This document shows, piece after piece, positions 27,422-38,422 of a DNA stretch of 64,000 nucleotides. The notes under the pieces are model-generated. The model was not told the DNA's origin. It was given only the letters and a program-made list of their open reading frames with translations, and searched no databases. The position numbers were made by a program, and so were the translations under genes. The stretch lies in assembly GCF_031157355.1 (NCBI RefSeq), contig NZ_JAVIFT010000002.1, forward strand, positions 482,501 to 546,500, written 5' to 3'. Source of the DNA: Hyphomicrobium sp. LHD-15. GTDB taxonomy: Bacteria > Pseudomonadota > Alphaproteobacteria > Rhizobiales > Hyphomicrobiaceae. The stretch's first letter is position 1. Each line of letters starts with the position of its first letter.

Positions 27422-28864
27422 TCAGCCGCCCCTCAGTGCGGCCAGAAGGTCGGGGGTGGGGTAGGAATCCGCCGGCAGTTTGTATTTTAACTGCATGGCC
27501 TTGATGGCCTGGCGGCTTTTGAGGCCGATCAGCCCGTCGATCTCGCCGACGTCGAAACCGCGCTGGGTCAGGAGCCGTTGCAGCTCCTTGGCCTCCTCGA
27601 TGTTCAGGACCGGGATGCCTTCACGGCCGCGACGCATCACGGGGGCGCCGTCAATACGGGTCGCGAGATAGGCGGCCGTCGTCGCGTAGTTGAGCGACTG
27701 GTTCCATTGCAGATAGACGTCGAAGTTAGGCAGGGCGAGGAAGGCCGGTCCGAAGCGGCCCATCGGCAATAGCAGAGATGCCTGCAGCGCATCGTTCTGG
27801 AGCGGCTCGCCGTTGGTCTGCTTCACCCCCCAGGCGGCCCATTTCGAGCGCGGATGCTTGATGGTGAGATCGGACTGATCCCATGGCAGATTTTCAGGAA
27901 CGATGACCTCCTGCAGCCACGGCTCGTTTGGCCGCCAGCCGAGATGGTGCATGTAGTTCGCGGTGGTGCCGATGATGTCGGTTGCGTTGTCGAAGAGGTC
28001 TGGGCGGCCGTCGCCGTCATAGTCGATGGCGTGCTCAAGATAGCGCGTGGGCAGGAACTGGGTCTGGCCGATTTCGCCGGCCCAGGAGCCGATCATCGTG
28101 TCGGGGGTCATGTCGCCGCGATCGATGATCTGCAGGGCGGCTTTAAGCTCATCGCGGAACATCGGGCCGCGGCGGCAATCGTAGGCCAGTGTCACCAGCG
28201 AGCGCATGATCGGCAGCTTGCCCATGCCGGCGCCGAAGTCGCTTTCGAGCGCCCAGAAGCCGGTGATTACGGCTGGGTGGACGCCATATTCCTTGACGGC
28301 ACGATCGAACGCAGCGCGGTTCTTCTGGATCTGCGCCCGCCCATTGGTCACGCGGTTGGGGGTCGCGAGCTTCGCTGAAAAGTCGAGGAAGCTCTGGGCG
28401 AAGAAGCCCTGGCGGCGATCGCGGGCGATGACGCCCTGGTCCGGCGTCATGCCGTCGAGGGCGAGCGAGATTGCGCGCTGGCTGATGCCTTCGGCGGCCG
28501 CCTCGCGCCGGAAGTCGCGCATCCAGGAGTCGAACGACCAGGAGGTTTTGCAATTGCGTGGCGCAGGGGGCGGCGGCAGACCCTTGGTCGAGACGCGGCC
28601 CGTTGCAGCGGGTACCGCCGGTGTCTGGACGGCCGCGGGCGTGGCGGCAGGGGGAGCGACTTCTGCGCTCGGTGCGGGGGCTTCTGCCGGTGCGGCGGCG
28701 GGCGCTGCGGCTGCGGCGGGAGCCGGCTGCTTTTTCTGCGGCTTTGCCTTGGGGGCGTCACGCGTGGGGCCGAACTCGATGCCCTGCGCCAGCGACGGTC
28801 CGTTTGCGACGGAGACCGAGAGAAGAGAGACGGCGGCGGCGGTTAGAACAGGAGCAAGGCGCAT
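27422..28864 (-). CDS. lytic murein transglycosylase (MltB type) with peptidoglycan-binding domain
   Basis: A 480-aa secreted enzyme that cleaves glycan strands of peptidoglycan. Order: signal peptide (MRLAPVLTAAAVSLLSVSVA), an Ala/Pro-rich linker (about 35-90), the MltB catalytic domain (about 100-390) with catalytic Glu in WALESDFGAGMG and the SWAGEIGQTQFLPTRYLEHA motif, and a C-terminal PG-binding domain (about 415-475, LLTQRGFDVGEIDGLIGLKS). The ATG at 28864 starts the signal peptide; an ATG 11 codons earlier is less likely. Confidence 0.92.
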   Translation of the reverse strand: MRLAPVLTAAAVSLLSVSVANGPSLAQGIEFGPTRDAPKAKPQKKQPAPAAAAAPAAAPAEAPAPSAEVAPPAATPAAVQTPAVPAATGRVSTKGLPPPPAPRNCKTSWSFDSWMRDFRREAAAEGISQRAISLALDGMTPDQGVIARDRRQGFFAQSFLDFSAKLATPNRVTNGRAQIQKNRAAFDRAVKEYGVHPAVITGFWALESDFGAGMGKLPIMRSLVTLAYDCRRGPMFRDELKAALQIIDRGDMTPDTMIGSWAGEIGQTQFLPTRYLEHAIDYDGDGRPDLFDNATDIIGTTANYMHHLGWRPNEPWLQEVIVPENLPWDQSDLTIKHPRSKWAAWGVKQTNGEPLQNDALQASLLLPMGRFGPAFLALPNFDVYLQWNQSLNYATTAAYLATRIDGAPVMRRGREGIPVLNIEEAKELQRLLTQRGFDVGEIDGLIGLKSRQAIKAMQLKYKLPADSYPTPDLLAALRGG

Positions 28865-28949
28865 TTCGGTCCTTCCGAAGCTCAGTTTCGCCGCCACTCA
28901 TGCCGACCGATATGGCGGCGTCAAGACGCCAGGACGTCTTGGAAGCCCG

Positions 28950-28987
28950 AAAAATGAAGGCGCAGGCTGGTGATGCCTGCGCCTTTG
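28950..28987 (-). terminator. terminator after the six-Cys peptide gene
   Basis: An 11-bp stem (AAGGCGCAGGC at 28957-28967 with GCCTGCGCCTT at 28975-28985) is followed on the minus strand by TTCATTTTT. It lies 22 bases beyond the stop of the 106-aa gene, making that gene a single-gene transcript. Confidence 0.75.
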
Positions 28988-29008
28988 TAACCGTATGAGA
29001 GGGGTGTC

Positions 29009-29329
29009 TCAGCAGCGATCGCGGCAGGCTTGGCGGGCCGCCTCGGCCGCGGCGATGCAGACGGCGGTTGCGGCGCCGCCGGTATTTGCCGTGCACCATG
29101 CGACGGCTGCTGCGGCTACGGTGTCGCAAGCGGCTTTGCAAAGGTCTTTCAGCGGGTTCCACTGAGGCTCCAGCAGCGTTTCCGCCGTGAATTCAGGCAC
29201 GCCGGGATCGCCGATGATCCGATCCGTTGCTCTCAATGCGCCGGTGGCCCTCAGGCCGGAGACAATCTTCTCCTTTTCGGCTTCCGAAACGTTATCCCAT
29301 TGATGTTTATTGACTTTAATATCCGTCAT
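29009..29329 (-). CDS. 106-aa peptide precursor-like protein with symmetric six-Cys Ala-rich C-terminus
   Basis: The N-terminal half (residues 1-56, MTDIKVNKHQWDNVSEAEKE...) is polar, charged and without a signal peptide. The C-terminal half (about 57-106) is rich in Ala with six Cys spaced C-x3-C-x10-C-x11-C-x10-C-x3-C, a mirror-symmetric pattern that would let Cys1-6, 2-5 and 3-4 pair and staple a helical hairpin, as in saposin-like folds. The ATG at 29329 has GTGAGG upstream and the gene has its own terminator and divergent promoter region with lepA. Leader plus Cys-rich core recalls bacteriocin or RiPP precursors, but no maturation or export genes are adjacent. Function unknown. Confidence 0.78.
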   Translation of the reverse strand: MTDIKVNKHQWDNVSEAEKEKIVSGLRATGALRATDRIIGDPGVPEFTAETLLEPQWNPLKDLCKAACDTVAAAAVAWCTANTGGAATAVCIAAAEAARQACRDRC

Positions 29330-29507
29330 GACGTCCTCACTCTAAGGATGCAGAGACGGCTTTAGTTAAATCTTAAATTGTATTTTTCATCAATCACAAT
29401 TAGAGGCTGTCTCCCTTCGAGTCTGATCGTTTTGGGCGGCAATTCGTGTCCGCTCGGTGCTGCGATCTCCCTTTTTCCTCGGCGTGCGAGGTGATAAGCA
29501 CGCGCGC

Positions 29508-31310
29508 ATGACCGACATCTCATTGATCCGAAATTTCTCCATCATCGCGCACATCGATCACGGCAAGTCGACGCTGTCGGACCGGCTGATCCAAATCTGC
29601 GGCAACGTCTCGAACCGCGAGATGAAAGAGCAGATCCTCGATTCCATGGATATCGAGCGCGAGCGGGGCATCACCATCAAGGCGCAGACCGTGCGCCTCG
29701 ACTACAAGCACTCGGACGGAAAAATCTATCAGCTCAATCTGATGGATACGCCCGGGCACGTGGACTTCGCCTACGAGGTGTCGCGCTCATTGGCGGCCTG
29801 CGAAGGCGCAATCCTGGTCGTGGACGCAAGCCAGGGCGTGGAAGCGCAGACGCTCGCCAACGTGTACCAGGCGCTCGACAACGACCTCGAGATCCTGCCG
29901 GTCCTGAACAAGGTCGACCTGCCGTCGGCGGACGAAGACCGCGTGAAGCAGCAGATCGAAGACGTCATCGGCATCGACGCTTCGGAAGCGATCGGCGTTT
30001 CGGCGAAGACCGGCCTCAACGTGGAAGCCGTGCTCGGGGCGATCGTGGAGCGTCTTCCGCCGCCCAAGGGCGATCCGGACAAGCCGCTCAAGGCCATGCT
30101 GGTCGATAGCTGGTACGACGCGTACCTCGGCGTCGTGGTTCTGGTCCGCATCATCGACGGCACGCTCAAGCGTGGCCAGAAGGTGCAGATGATGGCGACG
30201 GGCGGCCACTATCAGGTGGAGCGCATCGGCATTTTCCGGCCCAAGCAGGAAATGCTCACGGAGCTGGGGCCGGGCGAGGTCGGCTTCTTCACGGCCGCGA
30301 TCAAGGAAGTGGCCGATACGCGTGTCGGCGACACCGTCACCGACGAGAAGAACCCGACGCCGGAGCCGCTGCCGGGCTTCAAGCCGGCGCAGCCGGTGGT
30401 GTTCTGCGGTCTGTTTCCGGTCGATGCGGCCGACTTCGAGGATCTGCGCGATGCGATGGGGCGGTTGCGCCTCAACGACGCGAGCTTCTCGTTCGAGACC
30501 GAGACTTCGGCGGCGCTGGGCTTCGGCTTCCGTTGCGGTTTCCTCGGGCTCCTGCATCTCGAGATCATCACCGAGCGCTTGGAGCGCGAGTTCAATCTCG
30601 ATCTCATTACGACCGCGCCGTCGGTCATCTATCACCTGCACATGACCGATGGATCGATGGTCGAGCTGCACAATCCGGCCGACATGCCGGATACGGTGCG
30701 CATCGATCATATCGAAGAGCCCTGGATCGAGGCGACGATCCTCGTGCCGGACGAATATCTCGGCGCGGTGCTGAAGCTTTGCCAGGACCGCCGGGGCCGC
30801 CAGAAGCAGCTCACCTACGTCGGCACGCGCGCCATGCTGATCTACGAACTGCCGCTCAACGAAGTGGTGTTCGACTTCTACGACCGGCTGAAGTCGGTCT
30901 CGCGCGGCTATGCGTCGTTCGACTATCACATCAAGGGCTACGAGGAGAACGAGCTCGTCAAGCTGTCTATCCTCGTCAACGACGAGCCGGTGGATGCGCT
31001 TTCTATGATCGTGCACCGGACGCGGGCGGAGAGCCGGGGACGCGCGATGTGCGAGAAGCTCAAGGAGCTGATCCGCCCGCACCTGTTCAAGATTCCGATC
31101 CAGGCGGCGATCGGCGGCAAGGTCATTGCGCGCGAGACCATCAGCGCGCTTCGCAAGGACGTGATCGCCAAGTGCTATGGCGGCGACATTACCCGCAAGC
31201 GCAAGCTGCTCGACAAGCAGAAGGCCGGCAAGAAGAAGATGCGCGAGTTCGGCAAGGTCGAGATCCCGCAGGAAGCCTTCATTGCCGCGCTCAAGATGGA
31301 CGAGAACTAG
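29508..31310 (+). CDS. lepA: elongation factor 4 (LepA)
   Basis: A 600-aa ribosome GTPase. G motifs are intact: [14 protein letters not shown] (G1), [13 protein letters not shown] (G3), NKVDLPSAD (G4), GVSAKTGL (G5). The LepA-specific C-terminal domain ends [20 protein letters not shown]...EVPQEAF-type. It back-translocates or rescues stalled ribosomes and affects initiation. The ATG at 29508 matches the normal start ([20 protein letters not shown]); the frame is open for 17 codons upstream but lacks family sequence. GAGGTGAT lies upstream. Confidence 0.98.
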   Translation: MTDISLIRNFSIIAHIDHGKSTLSDRLIQICGNVSNREMKEQILDSMDIERERGITIKAQTVRLDYKHSDGKIYQLNLMDTPGHVDFAYEVSRSLAACEGAILVVDASQGVEAQTLANVYQALDNDLEILPVLNKVDLPSADEDRVKQQIEDVIGIDASEAIGVSAKTGLNVEAVLGAIVERLPPPKGDPDKPLKAMLVDSWYDAYLGVVVLVRIIDGTLKRGQKVQMMATGGHYQVERIGIFRPKQEMLTELGPGEVGFFTAAIKEVADTRVGDTVTDEKNPTPEPLPGFKPAQPVVFCGLFPVDAADFEDLRDAMGRLRLNDASFSFETETSAALGFGFRCGFLGLLHLEIITERLEREFNLDLITTAPSVIYHLHMTDGSMVELHNPADMPDTVRIDHIEEPWIEATILVPDEYLGAVLKLCQDRRGRQKQLTYVGTRAMLIYELPLNEVVFDFYDRLKSVSRGYASFDYHIKGYEENELVKLSILVNDEPVDALSMIVHRTRAESRGRAMCEKLKELIRPHLFKIPIQAAIGGKVIARETISALRKDVIAKCYGGDITRKRKLLDKQKAGKKKMREFGKVEIPQEAFIAALKMDEN

Positions 31311-31466
31311 AGCTAGGCGGGCGGCGCCTCATTCGTCCATTCAGGCAACGGCTAACCACTATCGGCGCAGAGCTAGAGGCAAACGTTCGCAGGTCTCGTT
31401 GTTCGGCTGCTTTTTCTGATCGTCACACTCATTGTTCTACAAACACACATCAACGGAGGATATCCC

Positions 31467-31583
31467 ATGCCCACGCTTTCCGATCGTCGCCGCAAGCAAA
31501 TTCAGGCTCGCCAGCGCAAGGCCAAGAACGCGCTGAAGCGCGAAGCGAAGGCTGCAAAGCGCGAGCGCAACAAGGCGAAGTGA
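31467..31583 (+). CDS. 38-aa highly basic protein
   Basis: A short gene with sequence MPTLSDRRRKQIQARQRKAK..., containing 18 Arg/Lys in 38 residues and few acidic ones. It has a textbook ribosome site (GGAGGA, 6 bases before the ATG) and a strong terminator 25 bases after the stop. Its composition suggests an RNA-binding or ribosome-associated peptide. It is too short for many gene finders. It lies 156 bases after lepA. No family name is assigned. Confidence 0.75.
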   Translation: MPTLSDRRRKQIQARQRKAKNALKREAKAAKRERNKAK

Positions 31584-31607
31584 GACCTTGCGGTTCGGTT
31601 CAAAATG

Positions 31608-31636
31608 AAGGCCCTCCGGAAGGAGGGCCTTTTTTC
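31608..31636 (+). terminator. intrinsic terminator after the 38-aa gene
   Basis: AAGGCCCTCC (31608-31617) and GGAGGGCCTT (31622-31631) form a perfect 10-bp stem with a GGAA loop, then four more T. Confidence 0.92.
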
Positions 31637-31707
31637 GTGTCGGTTGGGATAGATGGAGGCTAGACCGGGGTCCGGGGCTACCGGTTTTGTCATCCTCGGT
31701 CAGCTCT

Positions 31708-31865
31708 GGAGCATGATTGCCTTTGTTTGACTGGCAATCACGCTCCAGCTTTTTTGGTGAGACCGATGATTCACGCTTCAGACTTTTCCTGCGCTGCCGA
31801 TTCACGTCGCGCCCGATAGGGGCCGCGACGATCGGAGCGCGTGGGCCCGAAGCGATCATGGTCTG
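31708..31865. repeat. two-hairpin intergenic repeat, copy 2 (with an extra inner hairpin)
   Basis: Hairpin A (31708-31746): GGAGC...GATTGCC pairs with GGCAATC...GCTCC. Hairpin B (31759-31865): GAGACC near 31759 opposite GGTCT at 31860, with the GATTCACGCTTC and CGAAGCGATCATGG flanks seen in copies 1 and 3. Its loop is about 60 bases longer and holds an inner GTCGCG/CGCGAC stem near 31805-31829. It lies just after the DUF2130 stop. Confidence 0.7.
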
Positions 31866-31872
31866 GGCGTCG

Positions 31873-33153
31873 CTACTCCGCGGCGGTGTCGAAGGCGTCG
31901 CTCTCGATCATCGGGAGCGTGAGGGCGTCGATCTCGTCGAGAGCCTTGCCGGCGATGCCCTGCACGTCGCCGTACATGCCGACAGTCGCTTCGATCACAC
32001 CCTTGATCTGTGCTTCGCGCTTGGCCCAAAGCCGCGTCATCGCCTTTCGCTCGCGATCGAGATCGGCCTGCATGTCGGTGAACTTCTCGACAATCGCCTC
32101 GACGCGATGGCGGAAACGCGGCCCCGTGAGATAGTCGTAGACCATCTCCATCTTGGTCTCTTGGCCTACCCTGGCGTGACGGGCGGACGCGAGTTCAATC
32201 AGGGACTGGCGCAGCGCGATGGCAACCGGAATTGCGATGCGCGATTCCACCACCCAAACGCCGTCGATGAGATCGAAGCCCACGACATCCTTCGGAAGCG
32301 CATTGGAGACCAGAAGCGCCATGTCGGCTTTCGCCGCGCGCTGATCCCCGCGCAGTTTTGCGAGCCAGCCGTCGCTCCAGTTCTTGGTGCGTTTCGATTC
32401 CCAAAGGATCGTGCCGCACGGCTGATCGAGCGGCCCCATCACCCTTTGCAGCACGTCGCCGCCGAATTCGCCCTTCGGCACCGGCTCGATGAGATCGCGC
32501 GGGAACTTTCCGCGCAAAGTTTTCTCAAGCTCCAGCTCCAACGCTTCGCCCTGAAGCTGCTGCGAGCCCTGCTCGGCCTTGCGCTTCAGATCCTCGATCT
32601 GGCGCTGCATCGAGGAAATCTGCTCTTCCTTTTCGAGCACCTTGAGCTTGAGGCCGTCCTCGGCTTCCTGCCGGGCTTTCTGGCGCACGTCGCCGAGCGA
32701 TTCCTGCACGCGCTTCTCGATGGTGAGGTCCATCTCGCGCTTGGCGTCGTCGAGCTCGCGCTGCTTGCGGATCAGATCCGCCTGCGCCTTCTGCGCTTCG
32801 GCGAGTTTGCCGTCGCGCTCGCGTAGCACGTCCTGCAGATCCGCGAGCTGCTTGTTCTTTTGCTCGATGTCGGATGCGGCCAGCAGTTTGGCCTTCTTGG
32901 TTTCTTCGGCGGAGATGCGCTCGCGCTCGGCGGCCACGCGGGCCGCGATCTCGTCGCCTAACGATGCCTTTTCCTTATCGAGTGCCGCTTTCTGACCGCG
33001 TATCTCGGCTTCGCGCTTGGCGACCTCGGCATCCTTCGCCGACAACGCCTGTTCGAACTTTTTGCGCGTCACCGCGATGAGGGGCGCGGCGAGCTGCTCC
33101 GTCAGGTGAATTTCGGTGCTGCAGTTCGGACATTTGATTGTGGGTTCGGTCAT
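31873..33153 (-). CDS. DUF2130 domain protein with long coiled coil
   Basis: A 426-aa cytoplasmic protein. It begins MTEPTIKCPNCSTEIHLTEQ, a small zinc-ribbon-like CxxC site, followed by about 170 residues of Lys/Glu/Ala-rich coiled coil, and then the DUF2130 domain (about 205-400, with GEFGGDVLQRVMGPLDQPCG and ILWESKRTKNWSDGWLAKLR). DUF2130 proteins are seen scattered in proteobacteria; the ESKRTKNW segment recalls nuclease-like E-x-K motifs, so a nuclease or phage-defence role is possible but unproven. The gene is bracketed by two same-strand copies of the two-hairpin repeat. Confidence 0.82.
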   Translation of the reverse strand: MTEPTIKCPNCSTEIHLTEQLAAPLIAVTRKKFEQALSAKDAEVAKREAEIRGQKAALDKEKASLGDEIAARVAAERERISAEETKKAKLLAASDIEQKNKQLADLQDVLRERDGKLAEAQKAQADLIRKQRELDDAKREMDLTIEKRVQESLGDVRQKARQEAEDGLKLKVLEKEEQISSMQRQIEDLKRKAEQGSQQLQGEALELELEKTLRGKFPRDLIEPVPKGEFGGDVLQRVMGPLDQPCGTILWESKRTKNWSDGWLAKLRGDQRAAKADMALLVSNALPKDVVGFDLIDGVWVVESRIAIPVAIALRQSLIELASARHARVGQETKMEMVYDYLTGPRFRHRVEAIVEKFTDMQADLDRERKAMTRLWAKREAQIKGVIEATVGMYGDVQGIAGKALDEIDALTLPMIESDAFDTAAE

Positions 33154-33178
33154 GCCGTCCTTCCAAGCGCATTTTGAT

Positions 33179-33253
33179 AAGACCAATCACGGTCTTTAGT
33201 GAGACCGATGATTCACGCTTCGGATTGTTAGGATCCGAAGCGATCATGGTCTC
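33179..33253. repeat. two-hairpin intergenic repeat, copy 3
   Basis: Hairpin A (33179-33196): AAGACC, AATCAC loop, GGTCTT. Hairpin B (33201-33253): GAGACC...CGCTTCGGAT pairs with ATCCGAAGCG...GGTCTC, loop TGTTAGG. It is the cleanest copy and lies in the DUF2130 upstream region, 26 bases before its start codon on the minus strand. Confidence 0.75.
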
Positions 33254-33448
33254 GGGATGCAGAAGCGCGAATCCATTACGTGCCCCGAGCGTTCCCTGCG
33301 GCGCGCTTGGGGTGCAACCAGTGCTGTGATGTCGCGAGTCTATGTTCTCTAAATGTTCTCACTCTTTCCCCGCTCCGTCAACAGCAATCTCGCCACCGCG
33401 TGGGCGATGCAAGTTGAGGGCGGGGAGGCCCGAGTTCCGGGAGGCGTG

Positions 33449-33835
33449 TCACTTGCCGCGTTTGGCGAGCCACTCCTTCATGAAGGCAATCTCTCCGGCC
33501 TGGGCTTTGATGACCTCCTCGGCGAGCTTTCGCACTTCAGGGTCTTTCCCGTACTTCAGCGCGACCTCGGCCATGGCGACGGCGCCTTCGTGGTGGGGGA
33601 TCATGCCGCGCATGAAATCGACATCGGCATCTCCCGTGAGCGGGATCGACATGTCGGCGTGCATCTTCGCGTTTGCAGCCTCGTAGGCCTTCACGACATC
33701 GCTTGCGGGCTGCGTGGTTGCTTGCGCGGGCTGCTCATGGCCATGGTGCGCGTGGGGATCGTCAGCCAGGGCCGACCAGGCGAGGGCGCCAGCGAGCGAG
33801 AGCGTTGCGAGGGAAAGAGCAGTCGAGCGTATCAT
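33449..33835 (-). CDS. secreted DUF305 protein
   Basis: A 128-aa periplasmic protein. Signal peptide (residues 1-24), a His-rich stretch ([14 protein letters not shown]), then the DUF305 domain with [40 protein letters not shown] and [14 protein letters not shown]. The paired His/Met residues resemble copper-binding helices, and the family is often near copper genes. The copA-csoR module lies about 2 kb away, so a role in periplasmic copper binding is inferred. Confidence 0.9.
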   Translation of the reverse strand: MIRSTALSLATLSLAGALAWSALADDPHAHHGHEQPAQATTQPASDVVKAYEAANAKMHADMSIPLTGDADVDFMRGMIPHHEGAVAMAEVALKYGKDPEVRKLAEEVIKAQAGEIAFMKEWLAKRGK

Positions 33836-33894
33836 GGAGTCTCCGAGGGTGATGATGTCGGTTGCGCCGATGACGATGATGAGCAGTCTTCGGC

Positions 33895-34884
33895 TCAGCC
33901 GTTGACGACGTTCATCATCGCTTCTGGGTAGCGGGTGCCGGATGCAGCGCCGGCAGGGAATGCGGCTTCGATGTCCGCCAACTCTTTGGCCGAAAGCGCG
34001 ACGTTCACCGCATTGGCGTTCTGGTCGAGATAGGTCCGGCGCTTGGTGCCGAACAGCGGCACGATGTCGTCGCCTTGGGCGAGTAGCCAGGCGAGTGCGA
34101 GTTCGGATGGCGTGACGCCCTTGGCGGCCGCAATCTCGCGCACCTTGTCGACGAGCAGCAGGTTCTTCGCGAAGTTCTCGCCCTGGAAGCGGGGGCTGGT
34201 GCGGCGGTAGTCGTTTGGTTCGAAATCGTCTGGGCTCTTGATCGCGCCAGTGAGAAAGCCGCGGCCGAGCGGGCTGTAGGCAACAAATCCGATGCCGAGC
34301 TTGCGGCAGGTCTGCAAGACGTCGTCCTCAGGATCACGCGTCCAGAGCGAGTATTCGGTTTGCACCGCGGTAATGGGATGAACCCTGTGGGCGCGGGCGA
34401 TGGTCTCGGCGGAGGCTTCGCTCAAGCCGAGGTGGCGAACCTTGCCGGATTTCACCAGCTCCGCCATGGCGCCGACGGTTTCCTCGATCGGCGTCGTGGG
34501 ATCGACGCGGTGCTGATAGTAGAGATCGATGTAATCGACGCCGAGGCGTTTGAGGCTCCCGTCTATGGATTGGCGCACGTATTCGGGACGGCCGCTGATG
34601 CCGCGCGCGGCAGGATTGCTCGGATCGCGCACGATGCCGAATTTGGTCGCGAGAAACGCCTGGTCGCGCTTGCCCTTCAGCGCGCGGCCGATCAGCTCCT
34701 CGTTGGTGTGGGGGCCGTACATGTCGGCGGTGTCCAGAAACGTGATGCCGAGATCGAGTGCGTGATGAATTGTGGCAATGGATTCGGCATCGTCGCGGCG
34801 CCCGTAGAAATCGGTCATGCCCATGCAGCCGAGAGCGAGGGCCGAGACTTCTGGGCCGGTAGGGCCAAGAGTGCGCGTTTTCAT
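33895..34884 (-). CDS. aldo/keto reductase
   Basis: A 329-aa NADPH-dependent oxidoreductase, TIM-barrel fold. Landmarks: [38 protein letters not shown] (catalytic Asp and Tyr), FLATKFG (Lys), [15 protein letters not shown] (catalytic His) and [11 protein letters not shown]. It belongs to the branch that includes YajO/PdxI-like and plant perakine-reductase-like enzymes. The substrate cannot be predicted. It lies 59 bases upstream of the DUF305 gene on the same strand. Confidence 0.93.
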   Translation of the reverse strand: MKTRTLGPTGPEVSALALGCMGMTDFYGRRDDAESIATIHHALDLGITFLDTADMYGPHTNEELIGRALKGKRDQAFLATKFGIVRDPSNPAARGISGRPEYVRQSIDGSLKRLGVDYIDLYYQHRVDPTTPIEETVGAMAELVKSGKVRHLGLSEASAETIARAHRVHPITAVQTEYSLWTRDPEDDVLQTCRKLGIGFVAYSPLGRGFLTGAIKSPDDFEPNDYRRTSPRFQGENFAKNLLLVDKVREIAAAKGVTPSELALAWLLAQGDDIVPLFGTKRRTYLDQNANAVNVALSAKELADIEAAFPAGAASGTRYPEAMMNVVNG

Positions 34885-35171
34885 GGACTGCTCCGTATTT
34901 CGTGAAGAGGGGTGATCTGGCCGATATGGGTCCGCACAAGCCCGTAACCAAGGCGTTCAGACCAGGCCTTGCCGTTTGGTCTCGGGATATGTGCAAAAAC
35001 GTCCCGCGCAGTATTGCCGGACGTGACCTTGCGAAATTGTCGCACGCAGCTCCTCATTCGTCCTGCTGCGGAAGATGAGGGATGAAGCCGTTTCATGGCT
35101 GGTCATTCCTCGTTTCCAAGGCGCGAACGTCTGCAACGGGCGTCGCAACGATAACTTTGGGAGTTGAAACG

Positions 35172-35471
35172 ATGAGGAAAGTACTGATCGCCGCCGTTGC
35201 GGCCATGATCCCCGCTTCTGCCGCGCTCGCGGATTGGGCCAGCGACTTCAAGACGCTCGACACCGATGGCAACGGCCGGATCAGCCGCACGGAATACGAA
35301 GCGAACGTGTCGAAGCTGAAGCTCGATCCGGCGCCGACCTTTACGGCAATGGACGCCGACGTGAACAACGGCGTCGATGAGGATGAATGGGCGACGGCGG
35401 AGAAAATGGCGAAAGCCTTCCCCGTGTCATGCAAGTCGTCCGGCGAATCCTGGTGTCCGAAGGGGTACTGA
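35172..35471 (+). CDS. small periplasmic EF-hand protein
   Basis: A 99-aa protein with a signal peptide (MRKVLIAAVAAMIPASAALA) and two EF-hand loops: DTDGNGRISRTE (canonical) and DADVNNGVDEDE (less regular, still acidic at key positions). Two Cys near the end (SCKSSGESWCPKGY) could form a disulfide. EF-hand proteins bind calcium; in a XoxF-bearing methylotroph a role with lanthanides is an open question, as lanmodulin also uses EF-hands, but the Pro at loop position 2 typical of lanmodulin is absent here. The in-frame ATG at 35082 lies before the signal peptide and is rejected. Confidence 0.87.
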   Translation: MRKVLIAAVAAMIPASAALADWASDFKTLDTDGNGRISRTEYEANVSKLKLDPAPTFTAMDADVNNGVDEDEWATAEKMAKAFPVSCKSSGESWCPKGY

Positions 35472-35499
35472 GCCTCGGGATACCTTTGATTCGGCTCGA

Positions 35500-35527
35500 G
35501 ACCCGGAGGGAGACTTCCGGGTTTCGG
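35500..35527 (+). terminator. weak terminator-like hairpin
   Basis: ACCCGGA (35501-35507) pairs with TCCGGGT (35516-35522), followed only by TTCGGG. It lies between convergent EF-hand and copA genes. Confidence 0.35.
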
Positions 35528-35589
35528 GTGCCGCGGCCGGCAAGCGGGGCCGGCAGCGGCGCTCTTTGTGGATGTGATTGCCGCCGGGA

Positions 35590-38016
<2,427 letters not shown>

Positions 38017-38050
38017 GGCATGTGCTCCAATCGAACTTGAGACTTCCGAT

Positions 38051-38096
38051 ATACCCTGTGGGGGTATTGATTGACAGGTATACCCCCGCAGGGTAT
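38051..38096. promoter_or_regulatory. double palindromic CsoR-type operator and promoter region
   Basis: Two 17-base near-palindromes, ATACCCTGTGGGGGTAT (38051-38067) and ATACCCCCGCAGGGTAT (38080-38096), are reverse complements of each other with one mismatch. They fit the G-rich pseudo-palindromes bound by CsoR-family repressors. A TTGACA at 38071-38076 lies between the two sites, with TATTCG 17 bases later as a possible -10 for csoR; site 2 then covers the spacer. Site 1 can serve copA leftwards. Confidence 0.82.
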
Positions 38097-38106
38097 TCGT
38101 CAAGGC

Positions 38107-38382
38107 ATGATAAAAGCTTCGAAAACCTCTCGCCTCAAGCGCCTCTCCCGCATCGAAGGTCAGGTGCGGGGGCTCAGCCGTATGGTCGAGGAGGATCGCT
38201 ATTGCATCGAAATCGTGACGCAGATCGCGGCCGTACGGGCCGCTTTGAGGCGCGTGGAAGAAGATGTGCTGCGGGACCATATCTCCCATTGCGTCGCGCA
38301 TGCGATGGCAAGCGGGGACGCGGCTGAGCAGACGAAGAAGATCGATGAATTGATGGACGTGTTGGCGCGCAGTGCGCGTTGA
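38107..38382 (+). CDS. csoR: CsoR/RcnR/FrmR-family metal-sensing repressor
   Basis: A 91-aa all-helical repressor beginning [20 protein letters not shown]. It has the family pattern: [20 protein letters not shown] with the first Cys, and HCVAHAM giving the His-Cys pair of the Cu(I) site (C-H-C). Metal binding would release DNA and open copA. The ATG at 38107 is 11 bases after operator 2. FrmR (formaldehyde sensor) is in the same family, but the copper-ATPase neighbour and operators favour a copper role. Confidence 0.9.
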   Translation: MIKASKTSRLKRLSRIEGQVRGLSRMVEEDRYCIEIVTQIAAVRAALRRVEEDVLRDHISHCVAHAMASGDAAEQTKKIDELMDVLARSAR

Positions 38383-38422
38383 TCTCGATCAGAAGTCGGG
38401 TCGATTAAGCGGGAGGTGTGAC

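Noticed and set aside
38107-38382. Calling the repressor FrmR (formaldehyde sensor)
   Set aside because: The C-H-C site, divergent CopA gene and CsoR-type operators support copper sensing.
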